From positions 1,005,501 through 1,069,500 of the forward strand of contig NZ_CP093528.1 of assembly GCF_022682305.1 (NCBI RefSeq): 64,000 bases of DNA, written 5' to 3'. This document shows, piece by piece, positions 58,789 to 64,000 of this stretch. Each line of letters opens with the position of its first letter. Positions within the stretch are counted from its first letter, which is position 1. A program made the translations under genes and the position numbers. The notes beneath the pieces were generated by a model that was given only the letters and a program-made list of their open reading frames with translations, did not search any database and was not told the DNA's origin. Source of the stretch: Shinella zoogloeoides (GTDB lineage Bacteria; Pseudomonadota; Alphaproteobacteria; Rhizobiales; Rhizobiaceae).

Positions 58789-59432
58789 TGTTCAGGGCGG
58801 GATTTGAAAAGAGCGTTCGGCGGTTCAGTGATCGCGTGGGGGGAGGTGCAGCTGCTAAACCAATCAATGTTGGATTTGGTGCTACTTCTGGAAATGCTGC
58901 ATCTTTTACCATCAACAATCTGGAAGAAGGAGACACCATCCTCTTTAAAATAACCCGAAATCCCGGTCCGATCCCTGATTATCTCCCAGACGACATCACC
59001 TACGTTCGCGGTCACGGCAGTAACACACTGGCTGTAGGTCGGTATGACGTTCCTGCTGGTGTGACTTCAAAGACTTTCACACAGAAAGGTGCTGGGGGCT
59101 GCTTCTTCAATTGGGTTGTGATCCCAGGCGGGATCGGAGAGATGATCTATAAAGGTGAAGGTGGAACAGACAGCGCACAAACAACTGTAACAGTTGCAGA
59201 TTACTTGGATGTGCTAGACGAAGCATCGCTACTATTAGCTTTCTTCAGGGGTAATTTCTCCACTCTTTCTTATTTTGCCAACACTGCCCATCCCGAAACC
59301 GCGTGGAGAAGTGTTGCAGCCAATGGTATGCTTGTTGGTGCAATGCATGGCCCACTACGCGGCACGTTTGTATCAATGGGAAGCTCAGTATCCACCAAGC
59401 ACCTTATGTATGAGTTGAGGCCAAAGACATGA
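58788..59432 (+). CDS. Putative receptor-binding/fibre-tip protein, A+T-rich gene
   Basis: 214 residues. The first 50 (GFEKSVRRFSDRVGGGAAAK, VGFGATSGNAASFTINNLEE) lead into a beta-rich body. The gene is visibly poorer in G+C than its neighbours, a sign of exchange with another source, as often seen for host-range modules. No family is recognised. Confidence 0.6.
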   Translation: MFRAGFEKSVRRFSDRVGGGAAAKPINVGFGATSGNAASFTINNLEEGDTILFKITRNPGPIPDYLPDDITYVRGHGSNTLAVGRYDVPAGVTSKTFTQKGAGGCFFNWVVIPGGIGEMIYKGEGGTDSAQTTVTVADYLDVLDEASLLLAFFRGNFSTLSYFANTAHPETAWRSVAANGMLVGAMHGPLRGTFVSMGSSVSTKHLMYELRPKT

Positions 59433-60010
59433 CTACGCGCTACTCCCACAACGGCGCCTATCCCGCCCCACTGCCTCACACCATCTGGCTTTCGGATGGG
59501 CGTCCTCGCACATCGCAGACGCCTTTCACGACCGAAGAAATCGCGGATGCCGGTTATGTCGAAGCGCCGCCTGAACCCGCCCATGACGCCGTCACGCAAC
59601 GGCTTGGATGGGATGGCGAGAACTGGACGGTGGAAGACTTGCCGCCGCCTCCGGAGCCTTCCACGTCCAGCGTGGATGAGGAGCATGACCGCCGCGCCTT
59701 GGTCGGCAAGACCTTCACGGTGACGGGCTATGGCGATGTGGCGCTTGAAGGGTCATTGCTGACGCAGACGGTCCTCCTGGCGCTGAAGGACACGGCTCGC
59801 GATCTGGTCGATGCCGGCGTCACCGATCCCGTCCTCATGCTCACCGACCGAGACAATGTCGACCACTACATGACGCCTCCTCAGGTGGTCGAGCTGGTCA
59901 ATGCCGGCAAGCAGTACATGCAGGAACTTCACGTCGCGAAACGGGCGCTGAAGGAAATGGAGCCTGTCCCGGCCGATTTTGCCGACGACGGGTATTGGCC
60001 GGCCGTTTAG
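59429..60010 (+). CDS. Tail fibre assembly-like protein
   Basis: 193 residues. N-terminal TRYSHNGAYPAPLPHTIWLS and a Pro-rich middle (EDLPPPPEPSTSSVDEEHDR) fit tail fibre assembly/DUF4376-type proteins placed behind fibre genes; the helical C-terminus has VDHYMTPPQVVELVNAGKQY. Role as a fibre chaperone is inferred from position. Confidence 0.65.
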   Translation: MTTRYSHNGAYPAPLPHTIWLSDGRPRTSQTPFTTEEIADAGYVEAPPEPAHDAVTQRLGWDGENWTVEDLPPPPEPSTSSVDEEHDRRALVGKTFTVTGYGDVALEGSLLTQTVLLALKDTARDLVDAGVTDPVLMLTDRDNVDHYMTPPQVVELVNAGKQYMQELHVAKRALKEMEPVPADFADDGYWPAV

Positions 60011-60012
60011 CC

Positions 60013-60255
60013 ATGACATCCGACGGCTGCACCCATTGGTTCGATGGGAGCTGGCGGCACTGCTGCGAAGTCCATGACCTTGCTTACTTCACAGACACAG
60101 TGACGCTGCAATCCCACATCGACATCGGCATCTGCGTTGCGCAGACCAGCGGCGGGCCTTTCATGGGTGCGCTTATGGCTGTCGCGACAACGATCTGGTG
60201 GCTGCTTCGGCGGCGCCCCACCAAGGCGCCGCACCACACCACTACACCACCATAA
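60013..60255 (+). CDS. Phospholipase A2-like small membrane protein
   Basis: 80 residues. WRHCCEVHDLAYF holds CCEVHD (residues 17-22), the CCxxHD core of phospholipase A2 active sites with His21 and Asp22. A C-terminal membrane segment (MGALMAVATTIWWLL) follows. Small proteins of this kind are known in phages and bacteria but have no proven role. It lies between fibre assembly and sheath genes. Confidence 0.6.
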   Translation: MTSDGCTHWFDGSWRHCCEVHDLAYFTDTVTLQSHIDIGICVAQTSGGPFMGALMAVATTIWWLLRRRPTKAPHHTTTPP

Positions 60256-60267
60256 AGGAGGCCACGC

Positions 60268-61923
60268 GTGGCAGACCTATCGTATTTCCACGGCGTAAAT
60301 CTCGCCGAAAGCCCCGACGTGCCCTCCTTGGGCCGGTTCGGCAACTTTGGCGGCACCTACTTCAACGGCACGGCGCCGGATGCTGATGCTGGCGTGTTTG
60401 CGTACAACATTCCGACGCTGGTGACAAGCCTGCCAGCTGCCTCCGCACTTGGTGCGGAAGGTACGCTGCTCGCCGACCTGACCGCCTACTTCGGTGAAGG
60501 CGGCACACTTGCGATCGTCAACCGCGTCGAGCATAGCGACACGCCGTCCGAACTGCAGGCCAACCTCATCGGCGATCCTGTTGCGCGCACCGGCCTCTAT
60601 GCCGCCCTCAAGGCCAAGTCGCTGACCGGCTACCAGCCGCGCGTCATTGTCACGGCGGGCGACACTGGCGCCTGGATTGAGGATGGCGTTCTGACTGTCA
60701 CGGTGACGGATGGCGGCGCGGACTATACGTCTGCTCCTTCGGTCTCGTTCTCCGGTTCTGGCGATGCCGCTGCAACTGCCGCCATCAACAAGCACAAGGT
60801 CGCGTCACTTACGATCACGAACGCGGGCGACGACTACGCGACTGCTCCGACGATTGCCATCTCCGCACCGCCTGCTGGTGGCGTACAGGCAACGGCTACC
60901 GCGACAGTAGCGGGTGGCTCTATCACCGCGATCACGATGACCAACAAGGGCTCCGGCTATGTCGACGCCCCTGCGGTCACGATCTCCGGCGGTGGCGGTT
61001 CTGGCGCGATCCTGACGGCTGTGCTTGGCGGCCCAGTCACGGCCGTCACCATCACAGCTGCCGGCGAGGGCTACGAGACGGCGACTGTGGCGTTTTCTGG
61101 CGGCGGTGGTTCCGGTGCCGCGGCAACTGCCAACATCGGCGACGTCGCCAACCCGTTCATCTCGGCATTGGCAACGATTGCACCGCAGATCCGCGCGCGC
61201 GCTTATGTCAGCGGCCCGAACACGACGAACGCCGAGGCTATTCGCTTCCGCAACACGGTCAACAGCGACCGAATCCTGATCATCGACCCGAAGGGCATCA
61301 AGAATGTCGACGGCACGCCCGTCACCGTTCCGATCGCGCCGGTCTTTGCAGGTATTCGTTCTGCTGTTGTCGCAAGCGCGGAAGGCGTTTCTGGTTCGGT
61401 TTCGAACAAGATCATCAAGACGCTCGACGGCGTTGCGCGCACGATCCAGTACCCGAACGACAGCAACGTCCTGAACGAAAACCAGATTGCCACGGTCATC
61501 AACGAACGCGGCGGGCTTCGCACGTGGGGCAGCCGCCTGGCAACCGACGTCGCTGTCTGGCAGTTCGACAGCGTCCGCGCCACCGCCGACATGGTCAACG
61601 AGTCGCTTGAAGACCTCTACTTCCAGTGGGTCGACAAGAAGCTGATCAAGGGCAACCTCAAGATGATGGTCGAAGACGGCAACGCCGCGCTTCGCGTCTT
61701 CGCCCTGAACAACGACATCCTTGGCGGCCGCGTCTGGCTGTCCGACCTGAACACGCCGACGCTTAACGCGCAGGGCAAGGTATTCTTGAATGTCGAGTTC
61801 GAGCCCGTCGGCCTGATGGAGCAGATCAACATCACGACCTACCGCAACATTCTCTACTACCAGGTGCTGCTCGACGACGTCCGCGGCCTGATCGAGAACG
61901 GCCCGCTTACTCTCGCGGCCTAA
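60268..61923 (+). CDS. Tail sheath protein with inserted Gly-rich repeat domain
   Basis: 551 residues, GTG start after AAAGGAGG. Sheath features: NFGGTYFNGTAPDADAGVFA, LRTWGSRLATDVAVWQFDSV and ITTYRNILYYQVLLDDVRGL. Between residues about 139 and 290 are four repeats of about 38 residues with VTxVTITxxGxGYxxAPxV and SGGGGSGA, which are absent from plain P2 sheaths. They probably decorate the tail surface. Confidence 0.9.
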   Translation: MADLSYFHGVNLAESPDVPSLGRFGNFGGTYFNGTAPDADAGVFAYNIPTLVTSLPAASALGAEGTLLADLTAYFGEGGTLAIVNRVEHSDTPSELQANLIGDPVARTGLYAALKAKSLTGYQPRVIVTAGDTGAWIEDGVLTVTVTDGGADYTSAPSVSFSGSGDAAATAAINKHKVASLTITNAGDDYATAPTIAISAPPAGGVQATATATVAGGSITAITMTNKGSGYVDAPAVTISGGGGSGAILTAVLGGPVTAVTITAAGEGYETATVAFSGGGGSGAAATANIGDVANPFISALATIAPQIRARAYVSGPNTTNAEAIRFRNTVNSDRILIIDPKGIKNVDGTPVTVPIAPVFAGIRSAVVASAEGVSGSVSNKIIKTLDGVARTIQYPNDSNVLNENQIATVINERGGLRTWGSRLATDVAVWQFDSVRATADMVNESLEDLYFQWVDKKLIKGNLKMMVEDGNAALRVFALNNDILGGRVWLSDLNTPTLNAQGKVFLNVEFEPVGLMEQINITTYRNILYYQVLLDDVRGLIENGPLTLAA

Positions 61924-61937
61924 AGGAGCGCTGAAAC

Positions 61938-62447
61938 ATGGCGAATAACCTACCAAGCTACCTCCTGCGCAACTGCATGCTGTGGGCCGATCGCGAATCC
62001 AAGCTTGGCCAGATCGGGGACATCACGCCCCCGGTCCCGCAGGCCAAGCTGGAGGAGCTTCGCAACGCCGGCATGATCAAGCCGCGTGAAGTCTCCATGG
62101 GTTTCGAGAAGCTGGAATTCAGCTTCAAGATGCCCGGCCTCGATCCGCAGATCCTCAAGCTGTTCGGTCTCAAGGCTGGGACGGAGAACCTGTTCCTTAT
62201 CACTGGCGCGCTGGTGGACGAGGACGGCGTCGAGCACTCGGCAGTCATGACGATCCGCGGCTTCCTCAAGCAGGCCGATCCGGGCAACTGGAAGCCGGGC
62301 GACATGGCGGAGAACGATTATTCGGTCTCGGTCAACTACTACAAGCTGGAAGTCGACGGCGACGAGCTGATCGAAATGGATGACTTCGACGTGAAGATCG
62401 GAGGCATCAGCCAGCATAGCGGCATGCGGAACTCGCTGCTTCTGTAG
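61938..62447 (+). CDS. Major tail tube protein
   Basis: 169 residues, P2 gpFII family: LPSYLLRNCMLWADRESKLG at the start, REVSMGFEKLEFSFKMPGLD and YSVSVNYYKLEVDGDELIEM. Forms the tube inside the sheath. Leader AAAGGAGCGCTGAAAC. A strong terminator follows it. Confidence 0.93.
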   Translation: MANNLPSYLLRNCMLWADRESKLGQIGDITPPVPQAKLEELRNAGMIKPREVSMGFEKLEFSFKMPGLDPQILKLFGLKAGTENLFLITGALVDEDGVEHSAVMTIRGFLKQADPGNWKPGDMAENDYSVSVNYYKLEVDGDELIEMDDFDVKIGGISQHSGMRNSLLL

Positions 62448-62466
62448 CACTCCACGCCGCAAACTC

Positions 62467-62495
62467 AGCCCGCGCGAATGCGGGCTTTTTCTTTC
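62467..62495 (+). terminator. Intrinsic terminator after tube gene
   Basis: AGCCCGC (62467-62473), loop GCGAAT, GCGGGCT (62480-62486) and a T-rich run (TTTTTCTTT). High sheath/tube expression versus lower downstream genes would fit. Confidence 0.88.
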
Positions 62496-62512
62496 CTGAT
62501 GAGGAGACCAGC

Positions 62513-62776
62513 ATGACGACTGTCAAGCTTTCCAAGCCCGTTGAACACAACGGCAAGATCTACGACGAGTTCACGTTCCGCGAAGCCGAAGTCGGCGACC
62601 TGATGCTTGCCGACGCCGTGAAGGGCGAGATGTCCAAGATCATCGCCGTCCTGGCATCCATGGCCGACGTGCCGCTTCCCGCCTTCCGCAAGGTAAAGTC
62701 TCGCGACCTGAACGCCATCATGGCCGCAACCAAGGACCTCCTGGGGGAGGAGCCGCCGGTCACGACTGGCGGCTGA
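62513..62776 (+). CDS. Tail assembly protein E
   Basis: 87 residues of the P2 gpE type (VEHNGKIYDEFTFREAEVGD, KSRDLNAIMAATKDLLGEEP). Ribosomes likely shift -1 near CTGGGGGAGG (62736 area) to make an E+E' fusion ending at 62904. Assists tape-measure and tube assembly. RBS GAGGAGACCAGC. Confidence 0.88.
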   Translation: MTTVKLSKPVEHNGKIYDEFTFREAEVGDLMLADAVKGEMSKIIAVLASMADVPLPAFRKVKSRDLNAIMAATKDLLGEEPPVTTGG

Positions 62777-62778
62777 TC

Positions 62779-62904
62779 GTGAGCGTTATCGCTCGCGAAC
62801 TCAAGCAGGACGTGGACCGGCTCGAAAAGTGGCCGCCCGATAAGGCTCTGGCCTACTTCGACAAAGCAATGGAACTCCGTCGCCTGTTTGGCGGCGGCAT
62901 GTAG
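62779..62904 (+). CDS. Tail assembly E' extension, -1 frame
   Basis: The -1 frame relative to E continues WRLIVSVIARELKQDVDRLE to MELRRLFGGGM and stops at 62902-62904. In P2-like phages E' is made only as an E+E' frameshift product. A GTG at 62779 could start it, but the frameshift at the G-run upstream of the E stop is more likely. Confidence 0.7.
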   Translation: MSVIARELKQDVDRLEKWPPDKALAYFDKAMELRRLFGGGM

Positions 62905-62916
62905 CGCGAGGGCAGC

Positions 62917-64000
62917 ATGGCCGTCTTGAAATCAAGCCTTATCCTCTCGCTGATCGACAATGTGTCTGGCCGGGCGGGGCGGATTAATAAGGCACTGAGT
63001 GGTATTGAACGGCAGTCTTCGGCTTTTCTAGGAATGGCTGGCCGCCTTGCCGCCTTCGGTGGCGCCTATCTGGGCGTCACGCAGGGATTCAGGTCGACGA
63101 TCGGGGCGGCCGTGGACTTCGAATCCGCGTTCGCTGACGTTAAAAAGGTTGTCGAAGCGACACCCGAACAGTTCGAGGTGATGTCGAAGTCCATCCGTAA
63201 GATGTCCACGCAATTGCCGATGGCGTCAACGGAGATCGCTGCGCTATTCGCGGCTGCCGGCGAGTCGGGCATCGCAACGAACGAGCTTCAGGCATTCGCC
63301 GAGATGGCTGCGCGCGTCGGCATCGCGTTCGACATGACCGCCGCAGATGCAGGCGAGAGCCTGGCGAAGCTAAAGACGCAGTTCGGGCTGACGGTTGCAG
63401 AAACGGGCGAACTGGCTGACGCGGTCAACCACCTGTCGAATAACATGGCGTCGAAGTCGTCGGAGATCACGACCTTCCTGCTCAAGGTTGGTTCGCTTTC
63501 TGAAATGGCCGGCTTCGCCAAGGAAGAAGTCGCGGCGCTCGGTTCGGCCATGATCGCAGCCGGCGCACAGCCGGAAGTCGCCGCGACCGCAATGCAGAAC
63601 GTTGCGAAGAAGATGACGGCCGGCGCGCTCGCCAAGAAAGAGCAGCGGGACGTCGCTAAGATGCTCGGGCTGGATCTGCCGACACTTGCCAAGGAGATGC
63701 AGAAAGACGCGCCGGCCGCCGTCAAGAAGGTTTTGAAGGCGATCGGAAAGCAGTCCAAGGACAAGCACATTTCGTTGCTGTCTGGATTCTTTGGCGATGA
63801 GGCCAAGGCTTTTGCGCCCCTGATTGCCAACACCGAGTTGCTTGACAAGGCGCTCGACTCGGTCGCCGATAAGTCGAAATACACTGGCTCGGCGTTCCGG
63901 GAGTTCACGGCGCGCGCTGACACAACGGCCAACGCCTTTCAGATACTGCGCAACAAGATCGGCTATTTCTTCGAGGACTGGGGCCTATCCTGGCTGCCCT
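62917..64000 (+). CDS. Tail tape measure protein, 3' end beyond window
   Basis: Open from ATG 62917 to the window edge (361 codons). TP901-type tape-measure features: LIDNVSGRAGRINKALSGIE, FESAFADVKKVVEATPEQFE and MSKSIRKMSTQLPMASTEIA. Sets tail length. It follows E/E', the P2 order. Gene T homologues are usually 700 residues or more, so much lies outside. Confidence 0.95.
   Translation, partial: MAVLKSSLILSLIDNVSGRAGRINKALSGIERQSSAFLGMAGRLAAFGGAYLGVTQGFRSTIGAAVDFESAFADVKKVVEATPEQFEVMSKSIRKMSTQLPMASTEIAALFAAAGESGIATNELQAFAEMAARVGIAFDMTAADAGESLAKLKTQFGLTVAETGELADAVNHLSNNMASKSSEITTFLLKVGSLSEMAGFAKEEVAALGSAMIAAGAQPEVAATAMQNVAKKMTAGALAKKEQRDVAKMLGLDLPTLAKEMQKDAPAAVKKVLKAIGKQSKDKHISLLSGFFGDEAKAFAPLIANTELLDKALDSVADKSKYTGSAFREFTARADTTANAFQILRNKIGYFFEDWGLSWLP

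Larger units (their letters stand above)
10720..64000. mobile_element. Prophage with contractile tail, right end beyond window
   Basis: Continuous phage gene order: leftward genes, repressor, early replication and recombination genes, terminase, head genes, P2-like tail genes ending inside a tape-measure gene at the window edge. Tail sheath and tube genes show a myovirus morphology. The left limit is placed at the gene-free stretch after tRNA-Ser; the exact att site is not identified. Integrase and lysis genes were not found and may lie beyond 64000. Confidence 0.9.

Overview
The window joins two mobile elements and reads like the chromosome of an alphaproteobacterium, most likely a member of Hyphomicrobiales (Rhizobiales). 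The basis is high GC, a Tn4371-type trb order, DUF2274 next to trbI, and phage genes of the kind seen in rhizobial prophages. Species cannot be told from the sequence alone.

Positions 1 to about 10.7 kb are the end of an integrative and conjugative element (ICE). It holds a trbE (5' end outside the window), trbJ, trbK-like, trbL, trbF, trbG, trbI mating-pair operon, a DUF2274 gene, a small unknown, a TumE/TumA-like toxin-antitoxin pair and a large serine recombinase. The recombinase frame runs antisense through a complete tRNA-Ser(GCU) gene, which probably carries the ICE attachment site.

From about 10.7 kb to the right edge lies a prophage of a contractile-tailed phage; the window ends inside its tape-measure gene. 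No phage integrase or lysis genes are visible. Leftward genes (10.9-13.9 kb) end in a DUF7666 protein with 17 copies of a 9-residue repeat. They are followed by a first S24 repressor (CI1), a rightward promoter with a short Arg-rich leader ORF and terminator, and a ParB-like gene split by an IS3-family insertion. A second ParB-like gene, a small HNH gene and a structured non-coding stretch come next, then a second S24-type repressor (CI2) with a divergent Cro-like HTH gene.

The early region (20-42 kb) is a replication, recombination and modification block: Sak4-like ATPase, DUF669 SSB-like protein, DnaN clamp, Cas4-like nuclease, sigma-like factor, SF2 helicase, MT-A70 methylase, a cytosine-C5 methylase interrupted by a LAGLIDADG intein at its catalytic PC motif, a prim-pol/helicase, a TTGCAA-rich candidate origin, a VRR-NUC nuclease and a GIY-YIG protein. 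Several HNH homing-type endonucleases built from shuffled domains sit among them. Genes overlap by ATGA or TGATG, and the operon starts share a leader style (ACC-rich stretch, small hairpin, GAGGAGAC, start codon). A conserved promoter/operator sequence, TTGACAAAATTGTAA, recurs at four places.

The late region (44.5-64 kb) combines a lambda-like head (Nu1/GpA terminase, gpW, gpB portal, prohead protease, capsid) with a P2/Mu-like contractile tail (gpV, PAAR, gp25/W, J, I, fibres, sheath, tube, E/E' frameshift, tape measure). The most unusual signals are the tetrapeptide Ala-Asn-Asp-Asn repeated in many unrelated early proteins with varied codons, the intein, the two unlike repressors with the dispersed operator set, the recurring leader hairpins, and repeat-bearing proteins (DUF7666 and tail sheath).
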